Below, in pieces: positions 27,336 to 36,516 of a stretch of DNA of 64,000 bases (positions within the stretch are counted from its first letter, which is position 1; every line of letters starts with the position of its first letter). The notes beneath the pieces are model-generated. The model made no database searches, was not told the DNA's origin, and was given only the letters and a program-made list of their open reading frames with translations. This DNA comes from Saccharospirillaceae bacterium (lineage in GTDB: Bacteria > Pseudomonadota > Gammaproteobacteria > Pseudomonadales > Oceanobacteraceae), in contig JAJOJJ010000014.1 of the NCBI GenBank assembly GCA_021208685.1, forward strand, positions 1-64,000, given 5' to 3'. The position numbers were made by a program, and so were the translations under genes.

Positions 27336-30233
27336 ATGTCATCATCAAACGCTTTTCGTCACCTCGGCAGCACACGCGTTGAATCGCTGAATATCGATAT
27401 TCATCATTATGAGCACATCGCCACCGGCGCAGTGCACTACCATCTGGCGACCGACTACGATGAAAAAGCCTTTATGGTTGCTCTGCGCACCATGCCTCAC
27501 GACTCCACCGGCGTGGCGCATATTCTGGAACATACCGCGCTGTGTGGCAGTGAAAAGTACCCGGTGCGCGACCCGTTCTTCATGATGACGCGGCGCTCAC
27601 TGAATACCTTTATGAACGCCATGACCAGCAGCGACTGGACTGCCTATCCCTTTGCTTCCCAGAACGATAAAGACTTCAGAAACCTGCTCGATGTGTACCT
27701 GGATGCCGTGTTTTTTTCGCGCCTGCACGAGCTGGACTTTGCCCAGGAAGGGCATCGGATTGAATTCAGCGAAGAAGGCAATGCCGATTCACCGCTGGAA
27801 TACAAAGGCGTGGTGTTCAATGAAATGAAAGGGGCGATGTCGTCCACGGTCAGCCAGTTATGGCAGGGCATCAGCAGCTATCTGTTTCCGACCACCACCT
27901 ACCACTACAACAGTGGCGGTGAACCGGCAGAAATTACCGACCTGACTTACGATCAGCTGGTCAGCTTCTACAAAACCCATTACCACCCATCCAATGCCAT
28001 CTTTATGACCTTCGGCAATCTGGATATCAGTGATCTGCACAATACCCTCGAAACCCAGGCTCTGAGCCGCTTTGAACGTCAGGATAAACAGTGGCGCGTT
28101 GAGCCGGAAAAGCGCTACGCAGCCCCATTGGCGGTTGAACAATGCTTCGGCATCGACAGCGAAGACCTGAGTGCTCAGACCCACCACGTTTTGGGCTGGT
28201 TGCTGGGCGAATCCACCGATCTCGATGCCCAGCTGGAAGCGCATCTGGTCAGTCAGGTGCTGCTCGATAACAGCGCATCGCCACTGCGCCGGGCGCTGGA
28301 AGAAACCGATCTGGGCGGTGCGCCATCACCGCTGTGCGGGCTGGAAGATTCCAACCGCGAAATGAGCTTTATGTGCGGCATTGAAGGCAGTGAACCCGAA
28401 CACGCTCAGGCGCTGGAGCAGCTGGTGCTGGATACGCTGCAGAGTGTCGCCGGGAACGGCGTTGAACAAAGCATGATTGATGCGGCACTGCATCAGCTGG
28501 AACTGCATCAGCGCGAAATCGGTGGCGATCATTACCCTTACGGTCTGCAACTTATTTTCAATGCACTGCCGGCGGCAACCCATTACGGCGATCCGGCGGC
28601 ATTGCTGAACCTTGATCCGGCGCTGGAGCGCCTGCGCGCCAAAGCCAGCCAGCCCGGCTTTATGCAGGAGGCAGTACAGCGTCTGCTGCTGAATAACCGT
28701 CACCGGGTGCGCTTCACCCTGCGCCCGGACAATGGCGTAAACGACGAGATGAAACGCCTCGAAGAACAGCGCCTGACCGCGATTAAGGCTGGCCTGACTG
28801 CGGAGCAAAAACAGGCCATCCTTGATCAGGCTCAGGCTCTGAAAGAGCGGCAGCAGCAGGAAGACGATCCGGGTCTGCTGCCACAGGTGACACTGGCGGA
28901 TGTGCGCCCGGAAGTCAGTTATGTCGCACCCGACCAGCACCATTCTGATGGTCTACCCGTCACCGAATATGTCGCCGGCACCAATGGCCTGATTTATCAG
29001 CAATTGCTGGCAGATCTACCGACCTTCAGCGCGGAGCAGCTGAGCTGGCTGCCATTTTTTACTCAGGCGTGGAGTGAAGTGGGCGCCGGAGGTAACGACT
29101 ACCTGCACCAGCAGCAGAAGCAGACCTCGCTGGTTGGCAGTCTGTCGGCTTACGCCAGCGTAAAAGGCAAAGTGGATGACCCCCATCAGATCGATGGTTA
29201 TCTGGTCATGACCGGCAAAGCACTGACCGCGAAAGCCGATGAATTCAGCGCACTGATGCAGGAAACCTGGCTGACACCCACCTTCGCGGAAGAAACCCGT
29301 CTGCTGGATTTGCTCACCCAGGCCAGATCGCGGCGCGAACAGGGCATCACCGGCAATGGTCACGGCCTGGCGATGTCGCTGGCGGCGGCGCCTCTCAATC
29401 ATGCGGCCAGTGTCGCAAATGAGCTGGGCGGATTACCCCAGATAAAGCGCCTCAAAGAACGTTTACAGCGCGCCCAGAAAGACGGAGCGGGATTTCTGTC
29501 CGCCGCACTGCTGGATATTTATCAGCAGATTGCGTCGCCACAACAGGCTCTGCTGGTGCATGACGAGCAGGGCGCTGCCGCTCATCTGGCCAGCCTGAGG
29601 AAATGCTGGTCACAACAGCCTGCCGCAACGACCGGCACACTGAGCTGGAACATGCCGGAAACCGCGACGTACTGGATGGTGGATTCGCAGGTGAATTTCT
29701 GTGCCTGGGCGCTGCCAACCGTCACCATGGATCATGCGGATGCGGCACCACTGGCCGTACTGGCCGGACTGCTGCGCAACGCCTTCCTGCATACCGCTAT
29801 CCGCGAACGTGGCGGTGCCTACGGTGCCGGTGCCACACAAGACTCTGCGCTGGGTTGCTTTAAGTTTTATTCCTACCGCGATCCGCGGGTGGAAGGCACC
29901 TTTTCTGACTTTGCCGCCTCCATCGACTGGCTGCTGGCACGCAGCCGTGGCGATGATCTGATTGAACAGTCGGTACTGGGGTTGATTGGCAATATGGATC
30001 GCCCCGGATCACCGGCGGGTGAGGCCAAACAGAACTTTCATCAGGATAAGAGCGGGCGCAGCAAAGCACTGCGTCAGCAATTCCGCGAGCGGGTACTGGC
30101 AACGCAATGGAGTGACGTCCAGCGCGTGGCCGCTCAATACCTGCGCAACCAGACCGGCAGCAAAGCCGTGATTGCGCCGCGCGGCAGCGAACGCGTGGCG
30201 GCAAATCTGGGCTTGATTGCGAATGATTATTGA
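27336..30233 (+). CDS. M16-family metalloprotease, PreP/insulinase type
   Basis: 965 residues from the ATG at 27336; a longer open frame overlaps the divergent gene and was not used. The inverted zinc motif HILEH is at 62-66 with a downstream glutamate region (EYKGVVFNEMKG). It comprises four M16-like domains joined by a helical linker rich in Gln/Glu (about 500-530), and ERGGAYGAGA carries the C-terminal substrate-binding Arg/Tyr. Size and sequence fit presequence-protease-like peptidases that degrade short peptides. There is no signal peptide, so it is probably cytoplasmic. Confidence 0.9.
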   Translation: MSSSNAFRHLGSTRVESLNIDIHHYEHIATGAVHYHLATDYDEKAFMVALRTMPHDSTGVAHILEHTALCGSEKYPVRDPFFMMTRRSLNTFMNAMTSSDWTAYPFASQNDKDFRNLLDVYLDAVFFSRLHELDFAQEGHRIEFSEEGNADSPLEYKGVVFNEMKGAMSSTVSQLWQGISSYLFPTTTYHYNSGGEPAEITDLTYDQLVSFYKTHYHPSNAIFMTFGNLDISDLHNTLETQALSRFERQDKQWRVEPEKRYAAPLAVEQCFGIDSEDLSAQTHHVLGWLLGESTDLDAQLEAHLVSQVLLDNSASPLRRALEETDLGGAPSPLCGLEDSNREMSFMCGIEGSEPEHAQALEQLVLDTLQSVAGNGVEQSMIDAALHQLELHQREIGGDHYPYGLQLIFNALPAATHYGDPAALLNLDPALERLRAKASQPGFMQEAVQRLLLNNRHRVRFTLRPDNGVNDEMKRLEEQRLTAIKAGLTAEQKQAILDQAQALKERQQQEDDPGLLPQVTLADVRPEVSYVAPDQHHSDGLPVTEYVAGTNGLIYQQLLADLPTFSAEQLSWLPFFTQAWSEVGAGGNDYLHQQQKQTSLVGSLSAYASVKGKVDDPHQIDGYLVMTGKALTAKADEFSALMQETWLTPTFAEETRLLDLLTQARSRREQGITGNGHGLAMSLAAAPLNHAASVANELGGLPQIKRLKERLQRAQKDGAGFLSAALLDIYQQIASPQQALLVHDEQGAAAHLASLRKCWSQQPAATTGTLSWNMPETATYWMVDSQVNFCAWALPTVTMDHADAAPLAVLAGLLRNAFLHTAIRERGGAYGAGATQDSALGCFKFYSYRDPRVEGTFSDFAASIDWLLARSRGDDLIEQSVLGLIGNMDRPGSPAGEAKQNFHQDKSGRSKALRQQFRERVLATQWSDVQRVAAQYLRNQTGSKAVIAPRGSERVAANLGLIANDY

Positions 30234-30243
30234 TTGATTGCTT

Positions 30244-30271
30244 AGCCGGCGGCATAATGCTGCCGGCTTTT
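30244..30271 (+). terminator. Terminator after the M16 protease gene
   Basis: The stem 30244-30254 with 30258-30268 (including one G-U pair) is followed by a short T-run. It is 11 bases past the stop codon. Confidence 0.6.
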
Positions 30272-30372
30272 GCTTCAACCCGTTCTGCGGCATTCAGTTA
30301 ACGTTAATACAGCGCCGCTAGACTCCTCGCTCACGAGACATCACTTCACATTGACAGGGACAACGACCGGTC

Positions 30373-31164
30373 ATGAAAACTCCGCACACCCTTGCCGCTG
30401 TACTGTTCTGCAGCACACTGAGCGTTCAGGCTGATACCCTGACCAGCGCCCAGAATCAGATGACTACTACCGCTCAGGGCGGCCGCAGCAGCCAGCAGAC
30501 GATCGAAAAGCTGGATGATCAGACCCAGCAGCTGCTCAATGAATATCGCCAGATACGCGCTGAAACCGAGCAGCTGAGCCTGTACAACCGACAGATGGCG
30601 GCTATTGTGTACAATCAGGATCAAGAGCTGGAATCACTGGCACGTCAGATTACCGAAATTGAACGCACCGAGCGGGGCATTCTGCCACTGATGAGCCGCA
30701 TGCTGGATTCTCTGGAGCAGTTTGTCGCTCTGGATACACCGTTCCTGCCACAGGAGCGCGGTGCACGCATCGCTTTACTGAACGACGTTCTGACCCGTGC
30801 CGATGTGACCGTATCAGAAAAATTCCGCCGCGTGCTGGAAGCCTATCAGGTGGAAGTGGACTACGGCCGCAACATTGAAGCCTACCGTGGCCAGATGGAT
30901 AACATTTCCTACGATTTTCTGCGTGTGGGTCGCCTGGCCCTCTACCGCATCAGCAATGACGGCCAGCACGCATGGCTCTGGCATAAAGGCCAGAATCAAT
31001 GGCTGGCTCTGGACGACGGGTATATGCGAGACCTGCGCAAAGCATTAAAAGTCGCTCAGCAGATTGCCGCACCGGAACTGATGGTGCTGCCGCTGCCGAC
31101 CCAGGCATCCCTTAACGCAGTCACCCCGACATCCGCCAGCCAGCAGAAGGAGGCGCAACAATGA
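30373..31164 (+). CDS. DUF3450 periplasmic coiled-coil protein of the TonB operon
   Basis: 263 residues: a signal peptide (about 1-20, ending VQA) followed by a long coiled coil (about 35-110, rich in Gln/Glu/Leu) and a DUF3450 globular end. Members are encoded at the head of Vibrio-type TonB2 operons next to ttpC; their exact function is not known. The last four bases overlap the next gene (ATGA), the first of a chain of overlaps through the TPR gene. A likely -10 (TAGACT) lies at 30319-30324. Confidence 0.85.
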   Translation: MKTPHTLAAVLFCSTLSVQADTLTSAQNQMTTTAQGGRSSQQTIEKLDDQTQQLLNEYRQIRAETEQLSLYNRQMAAIVYNQDQELESLARQITEIERTERGILPLMSRMLDSLEQFVALDTPFLPQERGARIALLNDVLTRADVTVSEKFRRVLEAYQVEVDYGRNIEAYRGQMDNISYDFLRVGRLALYRISNDGQHAWLWHKGQNQWLALDDGYMRDLRKALKVAQQIAAPELMVLPLPTQASLNAVTPTSASQQKEAQQ

Positions 31165-32573
31165 TGCGTTTACTGTCTTCCGTTGTACTCCCGGCACTGG
31201 TCCTCACTTTAAGCGTCAGCGCATTGGCTGAAAACGCCGCCGCTCCTGCTGCCGGTAACACGGACCCGCTGACCGGACTGCTCGAACAGATCGGCCAGTA
31301 CAGCGATCAGGAATCGGCACAGAACAAAGCGCGTGAAGCGCAATTCCGCAACGATCTGGCGGTGCAAAAGCGCATGCTGAGCGAAGCGCGGGCAGCACTG
31401 AAGCGCGAACAGCAACTGGCGGATTCGCTCAAGCAGCGTTTCGATAACAATGAGCAGGCCCTGACCGAGCGCGAAGAAGAGCTGCGTTTACGTGTGGGCA
31501 ATCTGGGCGAAATGTTCGGCGTGGTGCGCCAGGTCGCAAATGATCTGAACACCGTTCTGGCCGACAGTCTGACCTCGGTTGAGATTCCTCAGCGCAAAGC
31601 CGACCTGAACAAGCTGGCCGAAGCGAAGGAATTGCCCAACATCGCTGAGCTGGAAGCATTATGGTTCAGCCTGCTGCAGGAAATGACGATCAACGGTGCC
31701 GTAACATCTTTTGACAGCGTGGTGATTGGTGCTGATGGCAGGCCACAGACGCGCAATGTAACCCGTCTGGGCGTGTTCAATGCGGTTGATGGCGACGGTT
31801 ACCTGGCTTACGACGCAGAACTGAAGCAACTGCAGATGCTCGGGCGGCAGCCGGATGCGTCCAGCATGATCCCGGAATGGCTGAACTCCGACGCCGCCGT
31901 GGCGCCTTTAGCGCTGGATCCGAGCCGTGGCGCCTTGCTCAACCTGTCGCTGGAAAGCCCCGATCTGCTGGAGCGGGTGCAGCAGGGCGCTCTGGTCGGC
32001 TACATCATTATCGGCCTCGGCCTGATCGGTCTGGCTCTGGCGGCATGGCGTCTGGCCGTGCTGGGCAGTATTGGCCGCAAGGTCCGTCAGCAGCTGGATA
32101 ACATCGATACCGCAGCGACAAACAATCCTCTCGGACGGGTGCTGGCCAGTTATCGTGATCTGCCACAGCCGCTGGATGTGGATGTTCTGGAAGCCAAAAT
32201 GGACGAAGCCGTTCTGCGTGAACTGCCCGCTCTGGAGCGCGGCCAGACCATCATCAAACTGTTTGCCGGTATTGCCCCGTTACTGGGCCTGCTGGGTACG
32301 GTAACCGGCATGATTGCCACCTTTCAGGCGATCACCAACTTTGGTACCGGCGATCCTAAGCTGATGGCGTCCGGTATTTCCCAGGCACTGATCACAACCG
32401 TCCTGGGTCTGCTAGCCGCGATCCCGCTGCTGCTGGCGCACAACTGGGTGGCGTCACGCAGCAAGGCACTCATTCAGCTGCTGGATGAGCAGTCCGCCGG
32501 ACTGATCGCCCAGGCACTGGAAAATCGCGCTAACAACGCCAACGTCGCCAACAAGACACCAAAAGGCAACTGA
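31161..32573 (+). CDS. TtpC-type MotA/TolQ/ExbB proton channel protein
   Basis: 470 residues. A signal peptide or anchor (about 1-23) is followed by a periplasmic coiled-coil region (about 45-115) and a C-terminal MotA/TolQ/ExbB domain with three membrane segments (about 275-295, 370-390, 410-430; LLGLLGTVTGMIATFQAI is the channel signature). This large ExbB variant matches TtpC, required for TonB2 function in Vibrio. It overlaps DUF3450 and is one base from exbB. Confidence 0.88.
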   Translation: MMRLLSSVVLPALVLTLSVSALAENAAAPAAGNTDPLTGLLEQIGQYSDQESAQNKAREAQFRNDLAVQKRMLSEARAALKREQQLADSLKQRFDNNEQALTEREEELRLRVGNLGEMFGVVRQVANDLNTVLADSLTSVEIPQRKADLNKLAEAKELPNIAELEALWFSLLQEMTINGAVTSFDSVVIGADGRPQTRNVTRLGVFNAVDGDGYLAYDAELKQLQMLGRQPDASSMIPEWLNSDAAVAPLALDPSRGALLNLSLESPDLLERVQQGALVGYIIIGLGLIGLALAAWRLAVLGSIGRKVRQQLDNIDTAATNNPLGRVLASYRDLPQPLDVDVLEAKMDEAVLRELPALERGQTIIKLFAGIAPLLGLLGTVTGMIATFQAITNFGTGDPKLMASGISQALITTVLGLLAAIPLLLAHNWVASRSKALIQLLDEQSAGLIAQALENRANNANVANKTPKGN

Positions 32574-32574
32574 A

Positions 32575-33078
32575 ATGCAGTGGCTGTTGGACTTTATGGC
32601 TCAGGGCGGCCCGGTGCTGTACGGCATTCTGGTGCTGTGCGTCCTGCTCTGGAGCCTGATTATTGAGCGTTTGTGGTTTTTCTACCGCGAAATGCCGCGC
32701 CTGAACCGCGTTATTGCCGAACGCTGGGCGCAGCGCAGCGAACACCAGAGCTGGAGTGCGCGCAAAATCCGCGCGGCGTGGCTCAGCCAGCAGAAACAGG
32801 CGGCACAGCAGTATTTGTCACTGGTCGGCATTCTGATTGCCATCTGTCCGCTAATGGGATTACTGGGAACCGTGACCGGCATGGTCAGCGTATTTGATGT
32901 GCTGGCCGTGACCGGCACCGGTAATGCACGGGCCATGGCTTCGGGCATTTCCCAGGCGACCATTCCGACCATGGCCGGATTAGTGGTGGCCCTGACCGGC
33001 CTGTATTTCCGCACCCGGTTTAAACGTTTAAGTGAGCGCGGCGTGCATCAGCTCGCCGAATGGCTTCCGACCGACTGA
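32575..33078 (+). CDS. exbB: ExbB-type biopolymer transport protein
   Basis: 167 residues with three predicted membrane segments (about 13-31, 83-103, 121-140) and the MotA/TolQ/ExbB signature MGLLGTVTGMVSVFDVLAVT. It forms the proton channel that powers TonB with ExbD. Being shorter than enteric ExbB, it matches the ExbB2 of TtpC-type systems. The ATG follows the previous stop after one base. Confidence 0.92.
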   Translation: MQWLLDFMAQGGPVLYGILVLCVLLWSLIIERLWFFYREMPRLNRVIAERWAQRSEHQSWSARKIRAAWLSQQKQAAQQYLSLVGILIAICPLMGLLGTVTGMVSVFDVLAVTGTGNARAMASGISQATIPTMAGLVVALTGLYFRTRFKRLSERGVHQLAEWLPTD

Positions 33079-33097
33079 ATTATACGGATTATTAGTT

Positions 33098-33505
33098 ATG
33101 GCACGTCGTCACACCGATAGTGAAGCCGATGGCAACGATATCGACATTACCCCGATGCTGGATATCGTCTTTATCATGCTGATCTTTTTTATTGTTACGA
33201 CCTCTTTTGTGAAAGAGAGCGGTGTAACCGTCAGCCGCCCGAGCGCACAAACGGCGGAAGAGAAAAAGGGTAGTAACATTCTGGTCGCCATCCGCGCCAA
33301 TGGCGAAATCTGGATTGACCGGCGCGCGATTGATGTGCGCGCGGTACGCCCGAACATTGAACGCATGAAGGCCGAAAATCCCGAAGGAGCGGTGATTATT
33401 CAGGCGGACGAATTCTCACCGACCGGCCTTTTGGTGAAGGTCATGGATCAGGTGCGTCTGGCCGGCATCAGCAATATCTCCATTTCGGCTGAGGCCGCTA
33501 ACTGA
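33098..33505 (+). CDS. exbD: ExbD-type biopolymer transport protein
   Basis: 135 residues from the ATG at 33098; a longer frame starts inside exbB and is unlikely. There is a single membrane helix (about 20-40) containing the proton-carrying aspartate in ITPMLDIVFIMLIFFIVT, followed by a periplasmic domain. It partners ExbB and TonB in the inner membrane. Its stop overlaps the tonB start by one base (TGATG). Confidence 0.93.
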   Translation: MARRHTDSEADGNDIDITPMLDIVFIMLIFFIVTTSFVKESGVTVSRPSAQTAEEKKGSNILVAIRANGEIWIDRRAIDVRAVRPNIERMKAENPEGAVIIQADEFSPTGLLVKVMDQVRLAGISNISISAEAAN

Positions 33506-34125
33506 TGTCACGCCTGGCCATAGCCTTATTACTGGCCTGCGGCATCAGTCTCGGATTGTTCTGGGCGATGCATCAGATGGTGTCCGGCCCGGGCGAGCTG
33601 AAACGCGACAACCGTGACAGCACCTACATCGACTTTGTGCGCCTGAAACAAGACAGCAAAACCCAGCTGAAAGAGCGCCGCAAGCAGGAACCGCCAAAGC
33701 CGAAAAAGCCAGAACTGCCGAAAGAATCGGTGGCTGAGCAGAATACGCCGATGCAACAGCTTCCCTTTAACATGCCGGACGTTAATCCTGATTTATCCCT
33801 GGCGAAAAGTTCACTGCTGGGCGATGCCGTGGTCGGCATGGGGTTTGGTGATACCGACGTCATTCCGCTGGTGCGGATGAATGCGGTGTATCCGCAAAAA
33901 GCTGTACGGCAGAAAATCGAAGGCTTTGTGGTTGCACGCTTGTCGATCAACCCGGAAGGCACCGTCGATAATGTCGAAATCATCGAGGCGGAACCGCGCG
34001 GCGTGTTTGAGCGCGAGGCGATCAGGGCGCTGTACAAATACAAGTTCAAGCCAAAGATGGCGGATGGCCGCCCGGTTGCACAACAGGCGACACAGACCAT
34101 CGAATTCAAACTGGGTAGTTCCTGA
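33505..34125 (+). CDS. tonB: TonB energy-transducing protein
   Basis: 206 residues: an N-terminal membrane anchor (about 3-24), a proline/lysine-rich spacer (PPKPKKPELPKE near 62) and the C-terminal TonB box-binding domain (VYPQKAVRQKIEGFVVARLS to EIIEAEPRGVFEREAI). It is shorter than E. coli TonB, as in the TonB2 group. It connects the ExbBD/TtpC proton motor to outer-membrane receptors such as the one at 36.5 kb (inference). It overlaps exbD and the TPR gene by one base each. Confidence 0.92.
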   Translation: MSRLAIALLLACGISLGLFWAMHQMVSGPGELKRDNRDSTYIDFVRLKQDSKTQLKERRKQEPPKPKKPELPKESVAEQNTPMQQLPFNMPDVNPDLSLAKSSLLGDAVVGMGFGDTDVIPLVRMNAVYPQKAVRQKIEGFVVARLSINPEGTVDNVEIIEAEPRGVFEREAIRALYKYKFKPKMADGRPVAQQATQTIEFKLGSS

Positions 34126-35393
34126 TGCGTCTTCTTATTATCGTGCTGCTGAGTGCGCTGATTTCATTAAGTCATGCTGCGAATAACAGCCTGTCACAAT
34201 CAACCTATGAAGCGCTCAATTCCATTCAGGAACTGCTGGCGGCTCAGCAATACCGTGAGGCCGAAGAGGCCCTGCTGGAACTGGAAGAAGACCTGAATCC
34301 GGGCTTTGGCCTGGCACTGGCCTATCAGCTGCACGGACAGCTGTACCTGCTGCAGGAAAAGAACCGCCAGGCAATCGAATGGTACGGCAAGGCACTGGCG
34401 CTGAATGCACTGGCTGCCGCGCAGGAGTCGGCACTGGCCACCACCATTGCACAGCTCCATCTGGCGGCTGAGAACAATAAAGCCGCCATCGCGGAACTGG
34501 AGCCCCGGCTGAAGAACATCCTGCGACTGGAGCAGGAGAGCAACAACAACCCAAAACGTAATGCGAACGAAAAACCCGCCGACTGGATTCAGCCGATCAG
34601 TTTTATTACGCTCGCCTCCGCTCATCAGCTGGAAAAGAACTACGCAGCTTCTGTACCCTGGGCTGTTCGTGGCATTGAGCGGGCGCGCAGTCGCGGTGAT
34701 CAGCCAAAAGAAAACTGGCTGCAGATGCTGATGGCTGGCTATTACCAGCAAAAATCCTACACCGAAACCGCTGCCGTACTGGATGACCTGCTGCGCATGA
34801 ATCCGGGCAAAGAAGACTACTGGCAACAACAGGCGGCGGTGTACCAGATGCTGGAAAAACCTGCACTGGCCCTGCGCACACTGGAACTGGGTTATGCTGC
34901 AGGTCACCTGCAAAAGCCGGACAGCCTATTGCTGCTGGTGCAGCTGTTAATCAGTGAAAACATTCCGGAACGTGCGGGACGTATTCTGCAGGCACACATC
35001 CGCGACGAGACCATTGAGTTAAACGAACGTAACTGGCGTTTGCTGGCAGCCGCCTGGCAACAGGGGCGCGAGCGTGACAAGGCCGTGCTTGCCATGCGAG
35101 AAGCCAGTGCATTTATGGACGACGGCAGCCTGCTGTACCGGGCAGCACAGATGCAGCAACAGGATACCCGCTACCAGCAGGCACTGACGGATACGGAAGC
35201 CGCGCTGAAAAAAGGCCTGTCTGAGCGCGACAAATCACGTGCACTCATGCTGGCCGGTGGCTGTGCTTATGAGCTTAAAGATTACGCAACCGCCCGGCGG
35301 TATTTTCAGCAGGCACTGACGCTGGCCGACGTTGCAGCCAATGCCCGGGTCTGGCTGGAATACCTGGATGCGCTGGAGCAGTATCCGGGCTGA
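34125..35393 (+). CDS. Exported TPR-repeat protein of the TonB operon
   Basis: 422 residues with a signal peptide (about 1-18, ending SHAANN) and tetratricopeptide-like helical pairs throughout (for example LAYQLHGQLYLLQEKNRQAI and ALMLAGGCAYELKDYATARR). A TPR gene regularly ends Vibrio-type TonB2 operons; a role in organising the complex is inferred. It starts on the last base of the tonB stop and is followed by a strong hairpin. Confidence 0.85.
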   Translation: MRLLIIVLLSALISLSHAANNSLSQSTYEALNSIQELLAAQQYREAEEALLELEEDLNPGFGLALAYQLHGQLYLLQEKNRQAIEWYGKALALNALAAAQESALATTIAQLHLAAENNKAAIAELEPRLKNILRLEQESNNNPKRNANEKPADWIQPISFITLASAHQLEKNYAASVPWAVRGIERARSRGDQPKENWLQMLMAGYYQQKSYTETAAVLDDLLRMNPGKEDYWQQQAAVYQMLEKPALALRTLELGYAAGHLQKPDSLLLLVQLLISENIPERAGRILQAHIRDETIELNERNWRLLAAAWQQGRERDKAVLAMREASAFMDDGSLLYRAAQMQQQDTRYQQALTDTEAALKKGLSERDKSRALMLAGGCAYELKDYATARRYFQQALTLADVAANARVWLEYLDALEQYPG

Positions 35394-35414
35394 TGTCCGG
35401 AGCCGTGCAGAATG

Positions 35415-35446
35415 TAAAAAACGGCGCATAAAGCGCCGTTTTTTTA
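35415..35446. terminator. Bidirectional terminator between the TonB operon and xthA
   Basis: The stem ACGGCGC / GCGCCGT (35421-35427 with 35433-35439) is flanked by A5-6 and a T-run. It serves the rightward TPR gene and the leftward xthA. Confidence 0.85.
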
Positions 35447-35466
35447 TGGTCTGAGGCAAAATCCGT

Positions 35467-36279
35467 TCAGGAAAAGGTTGCCCAGATCGGTGCGTGATCC
35501 GATGGCTTTTCCAGTGCACGGATAGCGTAGCTGACACCCGCGGCGGTGCATTCTTCATACACCGCAGACGTTGCCAGAATATGGTCGATACGCAGTCCGC
35601 GCCTGGGTTCGTCATCAAAACCTTTGGAGCGGTAATCAAACCAGCTGAAGGTGTCGTTGCTGACCGGATAATGCTTGCGATAGGTATCCTGCAATCCCCA
35701 GCCGAGCAGGCGCTGATACCACTCGCGCTCTTCCGGCAAAAAACTGCACTTGCCGGTTTTCAGCCAGCGCTTACGGTTCGGCTCGCCAATGCCGATGTCG
35801 GTGTCTTCCGGTGAAATATTCATATCACCCATCACAATCACCCGGTCGGCCGGGGTGAAGTTTTCACTCAGGTAACGCTGCAGGTCGGCGTAAAACTTTT
35901 CTTTTGCCGGAAATTTGGTTTCGTGGTCGCGGCTTTCCCCCTGCGGGAAATAACCGTTCAGCACATTCCAGATTTTGCCGTCGATTTCGTAGCGCGCGTG
36001 AATAATGCGCTTCTGTGCGTCGGTCTCATCCCAGGGCCAGCCTTTCTGTACAAACAGCGGCGCGGTTTTGCTTAACAGCGCCACACCGTAATGGCCTTTC
36101 TGGCCGAAGAACTCGACATGAAACCCCAGCGCCTGAATGTCCGTCAGCGGGAATTCGGCATCCTGAACTTTGGTTTCCTGCAGGCCGAGAATGTCCGGAT
36201 CGAGCTGATCGCGGATGGCTTCCAGCTGGTGAGGGCGGGCACGCACGCCATTAATGTTGAAGCTGATGATTGTGGTCAT
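35467..36279 (-). CDS. xthA: Exodeoxyribonuclease III
   Basis: 270 residues from the ATG at 36279 ([20 protein letters not shown]); an upstream in-frame start adds 64 unrelated residues. It is an AP endonuclease/3' exonuclease of base-excision repair. The catalytic residues include E35 (LQETKVQ), the GDMNIS aspartate and H262 in SDHAPIW. It converges with the TonB operon and is divergent from the TonB-dependent receptor. Confidence 0.95.
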   Translation of the reverse strand: MTTIISFNINGVRARPHQLEAIRDQLDPDILGLQETKVQDAEFPLTDIQALGFHVEFFGQKGHYGVALLSKTAPLFVQKGWPWDETDAQKRIIHARYEIDGKIWNVLNGYFPQGESRDHETKFPAKEKFYADLQRYLSENFTPADRVIVMGDMNISPEDTDIGIGEPNRKRWLKTGKCSFLPEEREWYQRLLGWGLQDTYRKHYPVSNDTFSWFDYRSKGFDDEPRRGLRIDHILATSAVYEECTAAGVSYAIRALEKPSDHAPIWATFS

Positions 36280-36399
36280 AAACCCATCCCGAAACGGTCG
36301 CCTGAACGACAGGCAAGGAGCAAAAAATGAAGGCCGTATCATAGCAGTACGGGGCGGTGAGGTCAGGCGCCTACTGAATGTTGTTACTGCTGAACGAAA

Positions 36400-36443
36400 A
36401 ACGCCCAGGTGAAAACCCACCGTCAACAGACCAGTTGGGCGTT
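36400..36443. promoter_or_regulatory. Possible structured leader upstream of the TonB-dependent receptor
   Basis: The outer stem AACGCCCA / TGGGCGTT (36400-36407 with 36436-36443) encloses two small stems (36408-36411 with 36418-36421, and 36422-36424 with 36429-36431), giving a three-way-junction-like fold 75 bases before the gene. No cobalamin-riboswitch B12 box was found. Confidence 0.3.
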
Positions 36444-36516
36444 GAGTCAAAATCACTACACTGGGCGCCATTAATTTTCACCGGCTTTTCCGGTCGTTGT
36501 GACCAATGAGGTTTCT

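Noticed and set aside
36280..36516. Cobalamin riboswitch upstream of the BtuB-like receptor
   Set aside because: No B12 box or conserved core was found.
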